Origin: Candidatus Bathyarchaeota archaeon
GTDB lineage: Archaea; Thermoproteota; CALKCG01; B24
Assembly: GCA_018396755.1 (NCBI GenBank)
Contig: JAGTQM010000001.1
Span: 1 to 64,000, forward strand
Length of the DNA: 64,000 nucleotides
Reading direction: 5' to 3'
In this document: positions 19,858 through 30,833 of the stretch, in pieces
How the letters are laid out: each line of letters opens with the position of its first letter
How positions within the stretch are numbered: position 1 is the first letter of the stretch
Notes under the pieces: model-generated
What the model was told of the DNA's origin: nothing
The model's database searches: none
Seen by the model: only the letters and a program-made list of their open reading frames with translations
Translations under genes and position numbers: made by a program

Positions 19858-20035
19858 TTATCCCAACAGTAAACAGCTTAGAAGTGGTAGAACTCAACAA
19901 TAGACTTTAATCTGGCGAATAGCGTTCCTGTTTCTGTTGCTTTCGATTATGAATAGCGAGGGGGTTTCTATAGTAGTGATTTCATTATGGGTTTTTACGT
20001 CTCATCTCATTTCCGTACTTACCGAGGTGTGTGAA

Positions 20036-20059
20036 AATTTGCACACCCATTATTGATAT
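20036..20059. repeat. Near-perfect palindrome GGTGTGtgaaaatttgCACACC
   Basis: Inverted GGTGTG/CACACC arms in a roughly 720-bp gap without a supported gene. Confidence 0.5.
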
Positions 20060-20279
20060 TACCTTACTCATCATTGGAAAGCTCCTGATAGTATACTGAA
20101 TTTATTAAGGTTTTGCCAATTACTATTTCCGATGGATGGATATTCTGCTAGGTATCCTGTATATGGGACTGCAAGAAATCGTTCAGGTGATCTAAAGTAC
20201 TTAACGTAATAATAGATACGGGTACTTTATAGACGGGTCAACCTTTCAATAAGTGGCTGTTTATGTACGACTATAAAAG

Positions 20280-20308
20280 TTTCCTTGTCTAAATTCTAGA
20301 TAAGGAAA
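20280..20308. repeat. Hairpin TTTCCTTGTCTA-aattc-TAGATAAGGAAA
   Basis: 12-bp arms with one G.U-compatible mismatch and a 5-nt loop. Confidence 0.6.
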
Positions 20309-20578
20309 ATTCGTAGATATAATGCAGCTAATAACCATGGCGTTGAGAATAGAATTATCAACTTCTCTATAGGTCGTAACTCAGACGTCAAAAAGACCAT
20401 TTAAAACGGTATTATAGGGCAATTAGACACCTTCTTAAAATTCTGAATAAAATAATAAGATGATAGTCTGCAGTTAAGGTCTGGCATAAAATACTGCTTA
20501 ATTTTCACCTGTGAAAACCGTAGAGCAAAGCTTTAGTAAAGTTAATATATGTATACGGAAAATTCCAATAGGTCTTAG

Positions 20579-21784
20579 TTGACAGTAGAAGAACGTGGAA
20601 GAGAGGCTAAAGCTTCCAAAAGGATTTTAGCAATTGTTACGTTATCCCATGCCATGCAACACCTATTCGTAGGTTTATCCATACTCTTCCCCATAATGAT
20701 AGCTGAGCTTAATTTAAGCTATTCCTCTTTTGGACTTATTATAGGAATATCATCCTTCATCGGAGGAATATTGCAGATAGTTTTCAGTATGTCGAGTAGA
20801 GCCGTAGCAAGGCACATTCTACTAGCGATAGGGGACTTTCTTATATTTATAGGCGGAGCTCTGACCAGTCTGGCTAATGGTTTTATAGACTTCCTACTGG
20901 CTAGGAGCATTTTTTCAATAGGTGTTGCACCGCAACATCCAATGGGGGCTGCTATACTATCCGACAAATACGATGAGAAAACTCTTGGAAGAGCCATAGG
21001 GTTTTTCTTCGGATTAGCTTACATAGGTAATATAGTTGGACCTGTTGCAGCGACTTTGCTCTCAGTTTATATGGGGTGGAGGGGGGCTTTTCTAGTTTTC
21101 TCCCTTCCTCCAATTATAATAGGATTTTTACTGCTATTTTGTCTGAGAGGTAGAAGGCCTAAGCATATTAGCAGTGTAAAATCGTCTATAAAGTCGGATA
21201 CGATGTCATTACTCAGTGAAAAGTCGATAATTCTAATACTGATTGCTCTAGCCATAAACTCTGGAGGGACTGACTTAACGATTATGACAACATACATACC
21301 GATTTTTCTGGCAAATGGTATTGGAGCAGATACCTATGAAAGAGGAATCATCTACACAATAGGACTACTGGGGGGAGTGATTGGCCCAGTAATGCTTGGA
21401 AAATATTCGGCTAAAATCGGTTATCTGAAAGGAGCCATTATATCGACATCGGTTTCAGCGATCTTAACATATCTTTTAATAATTTATACAACCCCAAACC
21501 TTGCAATAGCGATTCACATTTTCTGCTTATTCTTCATGAGCTTTTCTATAGCCACACTTACCCAATCCTATTTGTTGAGTACTACTGAGGGATATGCAAA
21601 AGACTTAGCGGTAGGCGTTTACTTTACTACGAATTTTATATTCGTTTCAATATGGTCAAGCATCATGGGTTTTCTACTAGATTATTTCACTTCGTTCACA
21701 CCTGTGTTAGCAGTCATGGGAACACTTGGATTAGCATCATCGGGCATTCTAATAGCCTCCAGAAGATTTGGTCTTAAACAATGA
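20579..21784 (+). CDS. Major facilitator superfamily transporter
   Basis: About 12 hydrophobic segments, MFS-like layout; TTG start. Confidence 0.8.
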   Translation: MTVEERGREAKASKRILAIVTLSHAMQHLFVGLSILFPIMIAELNLSYSSFGLIIGISSFIGGILQIVFSMSSRAVARHILLAIGDFLIFIGGALTSLANGFIDFLLARSIFSIGVAPQHPMGAAILSDKYDEKTLGRAIGFFFGLAYIGNIVGPVAATLLSVYMGWRGAFLVFSLPPIIIGFLLLFCLRGRRPKHISSVKSSIKSDTMSLLSEKSIILILIALAINSGGTDLTIMTTYIPIFLANGIGADTYERGIIYTIGLLGGVIGPVMLGKYSAKIGYLKGAIISTSVSAILTYLLIIYTTPNLAIAIHIFCLFFMSFSIATLTQSYLLSTTEGYAKDLAVGVYFTTNFIFVSIWSSIMGFLLDYFTSFTPVLAVMGTLGLASSGILIASRRFGLKQ

Positions 21785-21843
21785 ATAATGTACATTTTTG
21801 TTCAACAAAGTTTAAAAGAACCCTTTTAAGCTTCATTTTTCTC

Positions 21844-23253
21844 ATGACTCAAGAGTATAAAATCCTCTTAAATGAGGAAGATATACCTAGAGAATGGTAC
21901 AATATACTACCGGATCTACCTGAACCATTACCTCCACCCATAAACCCAGCGACTAGAGCACCTGTTAAACCTGAAGAGCTTGAAGTGATATTCGCCAAGG
22001 AACTTATAAAGCAGGAGGTGTCTCAAGATCGTTGGATACCAATACCTGAAGAAGTCAGAGACGTTTACAGACTCTGGAGACCGACGCCGTTATATAGAGC
22101 GTATAGACTTGAAAGGCTGCTTAAAACGCCTGCTAAAATCTACTTTAAATATGAGGGTGGGAGTCCTCCGGGGAGCCATAAGCCGAATACGGCTGTAGCT
22201 CAAGCATATTACAACCTCAAGGAAGGTATTGAAAGGCTTACGACGGAAACTGGAGCTGGACAGTGGGGTTCGGCTTTAGCATTTGCATGTATGACCTTTG
22301 GAATGAAGTCGACCGTATACATGGTTAGAGTTAGCTATGACCAGAAACCATACAGAAGAATTTTGATGGAGATGTGGGGTGCTGAAGTTTTACCGAGTCC
22401 AAGTATTCGAACAGAATTTGGCAGGAAATTACTTGAAAAAGACCCGGATAATCCAGGTAGTTTAGGCATAGCCATAAGCGAGGCTATAGAGGATGCTGTG
22501 AAAAAACCGAGGACAAAGTATACTCTTGGAAGTGTTTTAACACATGTTCTGATACACCAAACAGTGGTAGGTTTAGAGACTAAGAAGCAGTTTGAACTTA
22601 TCGACGATTATCCAGATGCTATAATAGGATGTATAGGTGGTGGGAGTAGCTTTTCAGGACTACTATGGCCGTTTTACCATGATAGGGTTTCAGGCAAAGC
22701 TCCAAAAGATACAGAGTATATAGCAGTTGAACCTACGGCATGCCCTTCTATAACTCAGGGATATTATACTTATGATCATGGGGATACTGCAAGACTTACA
22801 CCTTTAATAAAAATGTACACCTTAGGTCACGGTTTTATACCTCCACCAATACATGCCGGAGGATTAAGATACCATGGTAAGGCTCCAACATTATGCTTAT
22901 TGGCGAAAAACGGCTTAGTGAAAACTAAAGCCTACGACCAAGTAAAGGTATTTGAAGCGGCTAATATGTTCACGAAATCTGAGGGAATTATACCAGCCCC
23001 CGAGCCAAGCCACGCTATTAGAGCGGTAATAGATGAAGCATTAAAATGTAGAAAAACTGGCGAAGAGAAAACCATGCTGTTCCTATTGTGCGGCCACGGT
23101 CTTTTAGATCTAAAAGCCTTCGACGACTATCTAAGGGGTAGACTCAGCCCATATTATTATCCGAGGGAGAAGGTCATAGAGGCTTTAAGAGAGCTTAAAG
23201 CACTATATCCGTGGATTAATGGAGAATTAGATAAAGCGGTTAAACAAGACTGA
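21844..23253 (+). CDS. trpB2: TrpB2-type tryptophan synthase beta subunit-like protein (start probably ATG 21844)
   Basis: [59 protein letters not shown]. Confidence 0.9.
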   Translation: MTQEYKILLNEEDIPREWYNILPDLPEPLPPPINPATRAPVKPEELEVIFAKELIKQEVSQDRWIPIPEEVRDVYRLWRPTPLYRAYRLERLLKTPAKIYFKYEGGSPPGSHKPNTAVAQAYYNLKEGIERLTTETGAGQWGSALAFACMTFGMKSTVYMVRVSYDQKPYRRILMEMWGAEVLPSPSIRTEFGRKLLEKDPDNPGSLGIAISEAIEDAVKKPRTKYTLGSVLTHVLIHQTVVGLETKKQFELIDDYPDAIIGCIGGGSSFSGLLWPFYHDRVSGKAPKDTEYIAVEPTACPSITQGYYTYDHGDTARLTPLIKMYTLGHGFIPPPIHAGGLRYHGKAPTLCLLAKNGLVKTKAYDQVKVFEAANMFTKSEGIIPAPEPSHAIRAVIDEALKCRKTGEEKTMLFLLCGHGLLDLKAFDDYLRGRLSPYYYPREKVIEALRELKALYPWINGELDKAVKQD

Positions 23254-23264
23254 ACTGCAATCTT

Positions 23265-24206
23265 TCAACCCACCCTCTCCAATTTTTCTAAAGTCTTCAT
23301 TATTTTCATAGCAAGAATCCTAGCTATTTTTTTCTGCGCCTCTACTGTTGAACCGCCTATGTGTGGTGTTAGTATTGTGTTTTCCATTTTTCTCAGTGGG
23401 TGTTCTCTCGGTAGCGGTTCTTCCGCGTATACGTCTAATGCTGCTCCCGCGATCCACTTCTCCTTTAAAGCCTTTATCAAGGCATTTTCATCAATAATAG
23501 CACCTCTAGCAGTATTAATCAGGAAAGCCGTAGACTTCATAAGCCTAAACTCACGCTCACCAATCAAACCCCTAGTCTCAGAAGTCAAAGAAGCATGAAC
23601 AGAAACAAAATCAGACTCTATAAGAAGATCATCCAAGTTTTTCTTAAGCTCGACTCTAAGTTTTTCAGCTTTCATCGGAGAAATGTAAGGATCGTACGCT
23701 ATTACACGCATTCTAAACGTTCTAGCAAGCTTAGCTACTTGACTACCTATTCTCCCGAGTCCAATTATCCCTAAGGTTTTACCTACGAGTTCAACTCCAA
23801 ATTTAGAATTTTTACACCATTCTCCATCGTGCATAAATCTATCAAAAGAACTCATCTGCCTTGCTAATGCTATTATGAAGCCTATGGTGAGTTCGGCTAC
23901 AGCTCTAGTAGAAGCGTCAGGTGTGGATATGACTGTTATGCCGTGTCTAACCGCGTAATCTACCTCTATATTGTCTAATCCAACACCAGCTCTAGCTATT
24001 ATCTTAAGGTTTTTAGCGTTGTCAATTACAGCTTTATCTATCTTATGGCTACTACGTGTAACTATGACGGTGACATCTCTCACAAGTTCTATTAGATTTT
24101 GATGGCAGTCATATGCTTTGATTATGATGGCTTTACCATTTAGAATATTGAAAAATTCATCGTCTAAAGGATCTATTACGAGTATTTTGATGTCATTGGT
24201 CATCAT
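23265..24206 (-). CDS. D-3-phosphoglycerate dehydrogenase-like hydroxyacid dehydrogenase
   Basis: GKTLGIIGLGRIGSQVAKLA, NTARGAIIDENAL, DVYAEEPLP, LTPHIGGST. Confidence 0.9.
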   Translation of the reverse strand: MMTNDIKILVIDPLDDEFFNILNGKAIIIKAYDCHQNLIELVRDVTVIVTRSSHKIDKAVIDNAKNLKIIARAGVGLDNIEVDYAVRHGITVISTPDASTRAVAELTIGFIIALARQMSSFDRFMHDGEWCKNSKFGVELVGKTLGIIGLGRIGSQVAKLARTFRMRVIAYDPYISPMKAEKLRVELKKNLDDLLIESDFVSVHASLTSETRGLIGEREFRLMKSTAFLINTARGAIIDENALIKALKEKWIAGAALDVYAEEPLPREHPLRKMENTILTPHIGGSTVEAQKKIARILAMKIMKTLEKLERVG

Positions 24207-24406
24207 CGATTTCCTCCACGCTAAGCCTGGAAGACGAACTTGGGAAATCTATACGAAGAAAGACATTTTTAAATGTTGCTGAGTGAATATGTACATTATA
24301 GTAGTTATTTGTCAAAAGCTTCCGTATGAAGGTCGATAAGTTGAGGGGAAACCGAGACGAGTAAAGTTTAACTTATCCCTTTAGGATTCATATTGGGATA
24401 GCGCCT

Positions 24407-24586
24407 ATGGCTAGGATTTTCAAATGTCCACAATGTGGCTATCAATTTAGTCTATCATATGCTCGGGTGACCGCGTGCTCAGGGTGTCGATACAGTGTTT
24501 TAGGAGAATGCGGTTATGTGAAATGCCCAAAGTGTGGACATGAATTTCAAGTTAAAGAAAAACAGTATTCGACGTTTATACGTTAG
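24407..24586 (+). CDS. Small double zinc-ribbon protein (59 aa, absent from ORF track)
   Basis: MARIFKCPQCGYQFSLSYARVTACSGCRYSVLGECGYVKCPKCGHEFQVKEKQYSTFIR*; multiple CxxC pairs; upstream of hypA. Confidence 0.7.
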   Translation: MARIFKCPQCGYQFSLSYARVTACSGCRYSVLGECGYVKCPKCGHEFQVKEKQYSTFIR

Positions 24587-24636
24587 ACGACACAAATTAT
24601 AGTTATTGTTATAAGCTTCAGATTTTAATAAATTTA

Positions 24637-25041
24637 ATGGATAGTATGCATGAGTGGGCTTTAGCTGAGGCTATAGTAGAAACCGCATACAGTTTTCTTT
24701 CCGAAAGAAAAACTAGGAAGATAATTTCTTTAAACGTTGTCATTGGGATCCTTCAGTCTGCCGATAGAGAGGTTTTAAAGTTTGCATTAACCGAGCTTTT
24801 TAAGAGCAGGGGCATTGAAGTGGGGGAACTTAGATTAGATGAAGAGGAGGCTCTTCTTAGATGTAGATCATGTTCAAAAACTTGGAGGCTTGGAGACTTA
24901 GATTTATCCGATGACGTGAGGGAGGCTGTTCATTTCATCCCCGAGGTTATCCACGCATATGTGAAATGTCCAAACTGTAATTCTCAAGACCTAGAGATAG
25001 TCAGCGGGAGGGGAATATATATAGCATCAATGGAGTTGTAA
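24637..25041 (+). CDS. hypA: Hydrogenase maturation nickel metallochaperone HypA
   Basis: MHEWALAEAIVETA (MHE-type N-terminus), Zn-binding CRSCSKTW...CPNCNSQDLEIVSGRGIYI. Confidence 0.9.
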   Translation: MDSMHEWALAEAIVETAYSFLSERKTRKIISLNVVIGILQSADREVLKFALTELFKSRGIEVGELRLDEEEALLRCRSCSKTWRLGDLDLSDDVREAVHFIPEVIHAYVKCPNCNSQDLEIVSGRGIYIASMEL

Positions 25042-25043
25042 TT

Positions 25044-25793
25044 ATGAGCTTGAAGAATTCAGCTATAACAAAAAGACTTGAAGACATTGAGAGAATAATA
25101 GCCATAGTGAGTGGAAAGGGGGGTGTTGGTAAGACGCTCATAGCGTCGACTATGGCTTTAACCATGGCTAAGTTCGGTTTTCCATCCGGATTATTGGATA
25201 TGGATTTCACGAATTCGTCATGCCATCTCATATTGGGGGTGGACGTTTTAAAGGAGAAGCCTGTGGAAGATATGGGGGTTCTCCCGGTAAAAGTCCACGG
25301 TATAGAATTTATGAGCGTAGCTTTCTACTCACGTGGGGAGGCGCTGCCGCTCAGGGGGATGGAGGTTGATAACGTATTTAGAGAGCTTTTAATGATCACG
25401 AGATGGGGTAGATTAAAGGCGCTTGTAATAGATACGCCGTCGGGTTTCGGAGACGTCATTCTGAATATTGCTACTTACTTGCCTAGGGCTGAGTTTATAG
25501 CTGTGACTAGTCCAAACCGTTTAAGCTTGGAGGCTTTAAAGAGGCTTGCTGGAACCTATATGAGGGAGAGGGTTTTAGGCGTAATTGTAAACATGTCCTA
25601 TAAACCGATACATTCATCAGTTGAGAGGATGGGTTTTAAAGTTTTAGTTGAAATACCTCGCTACGATAATCTTGAAGATTACATGGGGTATGTGGATAGG
25701 CTTATGGAGACAGAGTTTGCAGGGAAGATTGAAGAGACTGTTTTGAAAGTTTTAGATGAGAGTTTTAAAGCCGGCTATAATGGCTTGACCTAA
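25044..25793 (+). CDS. MinD/Mrp-family P-loop ATPase in hypB position
   Basis: IVSGKGGVGKTLIASTMA deviant Walker A; between hypA and hypF; resembles the MinD-type HypB known from Thermococcales. Confidence 0.85.
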   Translation: MSLKNSAITKRLEDIERIIAIVSGKGGVGKTLIASTMALTMAKFGFPSGLLDMDFTNSSCHLILGVDVLKEKPVEDMGVLPVKVHGIEFMSVAFYSRGEALPLRGMEVDNVFRELLMITRWGRLKALVIDTPSGFGDVILNIATYLPRAEFIAVTSPNRLSLEALKRLAGTYMRERVLGVIVNMSYKPIHSSVERMGFKVLVEIPRYDNLEDYMGYVDRLMETEFAGKIEETVLKVLDESFKAGYNGLT

Positions 25794-28064
25794 GGATATT
25801 CCTCCATCGCCGGGCGGTACTTGAACGTTAACATAGGCTTTAAGCCCTTCGTTTTCAACGACTTCCCTTATGGATTCAAATATTATTGTGTTGACTGCTG
25901 CTCCCCCGGATACTAAAACCCTATACGTGTTTTTGCCTTTTGAAGCTGCAACTGCTAGTTCGCCGAGGGATAAGCCTAATGCTCTTTGAATGCTATAGGC
26001 TAGTTGTTCACGTGGTCTGTCGATTTTAGAGATTAGTTCTTCAAAAATCTTATGGGTTTCCACCACTAGCTTAGAGTATGAGGCTTTGGGTGTAAGGAGT
26101 TCTACGGGGGCTTGCAATTTTGACAACGCTTCAAGCTTCATAGCGGGTTCGCCTTCATATGTTCTTTTAAGGCAAATGCCTAGTAATGATGAGGCGGCGT
26201 CTAAAACTCTTCCCATGCTTGATGTTATAGGGAGAGGGTTCTTCTCCAAGAGTAGTAGGGTTGCTTCAACTTCTTCAACTCCATAGGGAAGCCCTTTGTG
26301 TAAGTTTCTACTGACGATAAATCGGTTAATTTCATCGTTATTCATAAATTTCGATAGAATGGATATTAGCATTTTAACGGGGTATTCTACGGCTCTATCT
26401 CCACCAGGCATTGGTATTTGCTCTAAGTGGCCAAATCTAGTGAAAGAGCCATATTTAACGGTTAAAACCTCACCGCCCCATATTGTCCCGTCATTTCCAT
26501 ATCCGACACCATCGATGGTTATGGTGACTTCTTCAGAATCAAGATCCGTCTTAAGTTCAGCCATTAATGATGCTGCGTGAGCATGATGATGCTGTACTTC
26601 TAAAAGTTCACAACCGTATGTTTTAATCCATTTTTCAGCCAATATTCTATTTAAGTATCTAGGATGCATATCTACAACCAGCAGAGCCTTAGAGAGGTCT
26701 ACACCGTACATTCTAACGAGAAAAGTTAACGCTTTCTCCAGTTCGACTAACGATGAGATATTTTCCATATCTCCGACGAATTGAGTAGGTATGGCTATAT
26801 TTTTAAACGCTAAACAGCCCGTGTTCTGGTAGTGAGCACCGAGAGCGATTACTGGTCTTGAAGTGCTGAAGGGGAGTTTAATCCACATGGGTGCATAGCC
26901 TCTGCTTCTACGTATGATCGTGTAGAATTCTCCTGTTTTCCTTACAACGCTATCATCGACTCTATTGACTATTCTTCGATTATGCATTAGAAAGTAGTCT
27001 GCAATACCGTTGAGTCTAGACTTTGCTTCATCGTTATCTATACACATGGGTTCTCCGCTTTCATTACCGCTCGTCATTACTAGGAAGCCGTCTTTAACAT
27101 TGGATAACAACAAGTAGTGTAGAGCAGTATATGGAAGCATCACACCTTGCATTGATAAGCCAGGTGCTACGTATTTTGACACAGGGCTGTTTTCCTTCTC
27201 AGTCAGAAGGAGGATGGGTCTTCTAGGGGATTCTAGAAGTCTCGCATCGTCATCTGAAAAATCGACTATTTTCGACACTACGTTGAGGTCTAAAGCCATA
27301 ATAGCCAGCGGCTTTTCATACCTATGCTTCCTCCTCCTAAGCTTTAAAACCACTTCATCATTTGAAGCTAAGCATGCTATGTGAAAGCCGCCCAATCCTT
27401 TAACTGCAACTATAAATCCTTCATCTATAAGTTTAGAAGATTCAAGAATAGGGTTTTCAACATCTATAGGTCTGTTTTTATCTTCAAGCCAAACTTTCGG
27501 ACCACAATTTGGACAACAGTTTCCCTGTGCGTGAAAACGTCTTATATTTTCAGGGTTTTCGTACTCTTCTAAGCAGTTGGAGCACATTGGGAAGTCCTGC
27601 ATACTAGTATTCTTCCTATCGTATGGTATTTTTTCGATCATTGAAAACCTAGGTCCACACCAAGCACAACTATTGAGGGGGTACATAAACCGTCTATTTC
27701 CTAGGTTTAAAACTTCAGATAAACAGTCAGAGCATATTCCTATGTCTGGTGGAATCATCGAGTAGGCTTCACGTCGTTCCCCGCTCTTCTCTATGGAGAA
27801 GTCTTTAAAACTTCTAGGCTCGACTTTATCTACTTTTAGATCGTAGATGTCGGCTGGAGAAGGCTTATCGGCTTTAAGTCTTCTGATAAACTCTTCAATT
27901 AGATTAAATGGGCCTTCGAGGACTATTTCAACTTCGCTTCCACCGAGGTTTCTAACATATCCTTTGAGATTGAGCTGTTTAGCTAACCTGTAGACGAATG
28001 GTCTAAAGCCGACGCCTTGAACAATTCCAGTGACTGTTATTCTAACGCTCTTCATATTTAACAT
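25752..28064 (-). CDS. hypF: Carbamoyltransferase HypF
   Basis: Acylphosphatase GIVQGVGFRPFVYRLA, zinc fingers, QHHHAHAASLMAE, SGGAAVN. Confidence 0.95.
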   Translation of the reverse strand: MLNMKSVRITVTGIVQGVGFRPFVYRLAKQLNLKGYVRNLGGSEVEIVLEGPFNLIEEFIRRLKADKPSPADIYDLKVDKVEPRSFKDFSIEKSGERREAYSMIPPDIGICSDCLSEVLNLGNRRFMYPLNSCAWCGPRFSMIEKIPYDRKNTSMQDFPMCSNCLEEYENPENIRRFHAQGNCCPNCGPKVWLEDKNRPIDVENPILESSKLIDEGFIVAVKGLGGFHIACLASNDEVVLKLRRRKHRYEKPLAIMALDLNVVSKIVDFSDDDARLLESPRRPILLLTEKENSPVSKYVAPGLSMQGVMLPYTALHYLLLSNVKDGFLVMTSGNESGEPMCIDNDEAKSRLNGIADYFLMHNRRIVNRVDDSVVRKTGEFYTIIRRSRGYAPMWIKLPFSTSRPVIALGAHYQNTGCLAFKNIAIPTQFVGDMENISSLVELEKALTFLVRMYGVDLSKALLVVDMHPRYLNRILAEKWIKTYGCELLEVQHHHAHAASLMAELKTDLDSEEVTITIDGVGYGNDGTIWGGEVLTVKYGSFTRFGHLEQIPMPGGDRAVEYPVKMLISILSKFMNNDEINRFIVSRNLHKGLPYGVEEVEATLLLLEKNPLPITSSMGRVLDAASSLLGICLKRTYEGEPAMKLEALSKLQAPVELLTPKASYSKLVVETHKIFEELISKIDRPREQLAYSIQRALGLSLGELAVAASKGKNTYRVLVSGGAAVNTIIFESIREVVENEGLKAYVNVQVPPGDGGISLGQAIIAGFKTLI

Positions 28065-29101
28065 ATCCTTGGAACTATTTCACCAGCGGGCGGTTCCAAC
28101 ACTCTCAACCCACCTATTTCGCTTCGAATTATAACTAAACCTTGAAAACTTTCATCTTTTTTAACATCTCCTATGATAGCGGCATCATCAAAGCCTAGGT
28201 TTCTCACGAACTCTAAGACTTCTTCAGCGGCTTCCCCATCCACGGCTAAAATAGCTACGCCCTCTGAAGCCAAGTGCAATGGGTCGACTCCGAGCATCTC
28301 AGAGTATTTCCTAACAGAGTCACTCAGTGGTATTTTAGATTCATCGACATATATTAAGTTACCACTAGATTTAGCCCAGTTGTTGAGAAGCATCGATAAT
28401 CCACCTCTCGTCGGGTCGCCTGCGGCTTTTACAACGTTTGTGAAGTGTTTCATTAGGGGTTTAAAGAGCCCTGTGAGGGGTTTAACATCACTTTGAAGCA
28501 TGTCTACGTTTAATCCATGCTGTAGGGCCATTATCGTTGCACCATGTTCTCCTAGACAGCCGGATACGATTATTCGATTACCAGGCTGAATATTTAAATC
28601 AACTATTGGATTTTCAGATACCCCTATTCCAGTTGTCGATATGACTATTTTGTCGATGTGACCTCTAGGCATGACTTTAAAATCTCCCCCTATCAATGCG
28701 ATGTTTTCGGCGGTAAGTATTTCAACCATAGAGTCGATTATGCGTTTTAGCATGTCCATAGGGAAGCCTTCTTCAACGACTATGGTATCTAGCATCGCTA
28801 TTGGAAGACCGCCCATAACTAGTACGTCGTTTATAGAGCCGCATATCGCAAGCTTGCCTATGTCTCCTCCTGGGAAGAATATGGGTGAAACCGTGTATGA
28901 GTCTGTTGAAACGACTAGGAATTTTCCATCTTCAATGGGGATTAGAGCGCTATCATCTGGATGGTCTATTCCAAGTCCTCCCTTGACTTTTTTAAGCCTA
29001 TTCTCAACTCTGCTAAAAATCATACTTTCTAGAAGGTTAGCGGTCTCTTTCCCACCAGCTCCATGAGCTAGGGTGATCTTACTCAATGTTGACATCACCA
29101 A
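28058..29101 (-). CDS. hypE: Hydrogenase maturation protein HypE
   Basis: LAHGAGGKE, STDSYTVSPIFFPGGDIGKLAICGSINDV; C-terminus ends PRIC. Confidence 0.95.
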   Translation of the reverse strand: MVMSTLSKITLAHGAGGKETANLLESMIFSRVENRLKKVKGGLGIDHPDDSALIPIEDGKFLVVSTDSYTVSPIFFPGGDIGKLAICGSINDVLVMGGLPIAMLDTIVVEEGFPMDMLKRIIDSMVEILTAENIALIGGDFKVMPRGHIDKIVISTTGIGVSENPIVDLNIQPGNRIIVSGCLGEHGATIMALQHGLNVDMLQSDVKPLTGLFKPLMKHFTNVVKAAGDPTRGGLSMLLNNWAKSSGNLIYVDESKIPLSDSVRKYSEMLGVDPLHLASEGVAILAVDGEAAEEVLEFVRNLGFDDAAIIGDVKKDESFQGLVIIRSEIGGLRVLEPPAGEIVPRIC

Positions 29102-29384
29102 ACACTTCGGACTTCAGTTCTCTATAGTATTGTTTAACCTCTTCTTCGTTTAAACCGTCTTCTTTAGCCTGTTGAACCGCCATATCCATATATGCCTCTA
29201 AAACCTTCAACGCCTCCTCCTTGTTTATTTTCGAAATAACTATTCCAGCGTGAACGATAACGTAATCACTACATCTTAAATCGTTAACGGCAACTAGAAC
29301 CTCCCTTTTAATTCCTCCCCCGAAATCTACGAGCGCTTTAAAGCCTTCTACTTTTAAAACCCTAGCAGGAATCCCCCAGCACAT
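29079..29384 (-). CDS. hypC: HypC/HupF family chaperone
   Basis: MCWGIPARV N-terminus, DYVIVHAGIVISKINKEEA. Confidence 0.93.
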   Translation of the reverse strand: MCWGIPARVLKVEGFKALVDFGGGIKREVLVAVNDLRCSDYVIVHAGIVISKINKEEALKVLEAYMDMAVQQAKEDGLNEEEVKQYYRELKSEVFGDVNIE

Positions 29385-29386
29385 AC

Positions 29387-30661
29387 TCAGTCACCCAGTT
29401 TTTTCAAGTTTAGGTAGCCTCCAAATCTAGCCCATATGGAGCATGTTCCTTCTGAAGATACCATGCATGGTCCCAATGGCTTGGACGGATTACACCCCTT
29501 TAAGAAGAATCTACAGTCTGTAGGCTTAGCTAAACCTAAAACGACTTCTGTACATTTACATCCACTGAAACTGTCATCATGCCAAGAAACCCTAGTAGGC
29601 TTATTTAAACTGAAAATTTTAAACGAGTCGTAGTTCGAGTATGCATTTTTAATTTCCAAGCCACTCTTATCTATAAACCCTATCCCCCTCCACGGAGAAT
29701 CAACAACTTCAAAAACAATGTTTATGGCATTTAAAGATTCAACATTCCCATTCCAGGAAACTACTCTACGATATTCGATTTTCACGCCGACTTCACCTTT
29801 CAAAACCATTTTCAGAAGCTCCAATATTGAAAGAAGTATATCTAACGGTTCAAACCCTGAGATTACAGCTGGCATACCAAGTTTTCTAGAGAGCTCATCC
29901 CAGGGTTTGGCCCCCGTAATTGCAGATACATGTCCTGGAGCGATTATACCATCAATCGACGGCATGGATCTCTTCTTAGCCTCCATTATAGCATATTCAG
30001 CAGCTGGAGGAGTTAACCTTAAGGCAGATAAAAAGTACATGTTTTTGGGAATTAAGTGGTTAATTAGAGGAATGGCATAGCCGGGGGCAGTCGTTTCAAA
30101 GCCTATGGCTAGGAATATGGATTCCTTTGCATAACTGTACAAATCCTTCAAAGCATCTAAGAAACTGTAGACAACTGCAACATTTCCCCCAGATGCTTTA
30201 GCCTCAGCTAGATTTCTAACACCTTTAACAGGTTTAACCGTTGGAAGCTTAAACGCATCTCCAAACGTGTAAACTCTAACGTCTTCAAACGATAGTTTGA
30301 TCGCATGCTCTATCAGGAAAGATGGAGTTACACATACTGGGCAGCCTGGTCCAGCTACGAGTTCGATGTTTTCTGGTAGAAGGCTTCTGATACCGTAGTG
30401 GACGGTAGTCCACTCATGAGTTCCGCAGAAATTCATGAATTTGACCTTGTAATCTCTTCCATGAATTTTTACAAGTCTGTCTACGTATTTATGTATCAGC
30501 CTCTTGACTTCTTCAGCAAATCTTCTATTGCGCCTGTAGAGGTTCTCAATATACATGTTAAACTCTTTTTGAACGACAGAGCTGCTTAGAGGTTTGAATG
30601 TCTCCATCGATAGCCTAGATTTTATGTAAAAATCTGCCATATAACAGTTATCCCATTTCAA
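29387..30661 (-). CDS. hypD: Hydrogenase formation protein HypD
   Basis: FMNFCGTHEWTTVHYGIRSLLPENIELVAGPGCPVCVTP, FAIGFETTAP-like region, C-terminal Fe-S cysteines. Confidence 0.95.
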   Translation of the reverse strand: MKWDNCYMADFYIKSRLSMETFKPLSSSVVQKEFNMYIENLYRRNRRFAEEVKRLIHKYVDRLVKIHGRDYKVKFMNFCGTHEWTTVHYGIRSLLPENIELVAGPGCPVCVTPSFLIEHAIKLSFEDVRVYTFGDAFKLPTVKPVKGVRNLAEAKASGGNVAVVYSFLDALKDLYSYAKESIFLAIGFETTAPGYAIPLINHLIPKNMYFLSALRLTPPAAEYAIMEAKKRSMPSIDGIIAPGHVSAITGAKPWDELSRKLGMPAVISGFEPLDILLSILELLKMVLKGEVGVKIEYRRVVSWNGNVESLNAINIVFEVVDSPWRGIGFIDKSGLEIKNAYSNYDSFKIFSLNKPTRVSWHDDSFSGCKCTEVVLGLAKPTDCRFFLKGCNPSKPLGPCMVSSEGTCSIWARFGGYLNLKKLGD

Positions 30662-30833
30662 CTCAGATGGTTTAAATTCGAATTAAACCAGTCATGCTTG
30701 GAAAATGGTTATTTTGTTTTTTTATTTTTTAAACGATTTTCACTAACGTTGTATTCAAGACTAGGGGAAACTTTTAACAGTAGTTCTTATGAAATATTAC
30801 GTTTAGTTGACTATTTCAACTCAGGTGTTTTAA

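Noticed and set aside
25044-25793. Chromosome-partitioning ParA/MinD
   Set aside because: Same ATPase superfamily, but its placement between hypA and hypF fits a MinD-type HypB better
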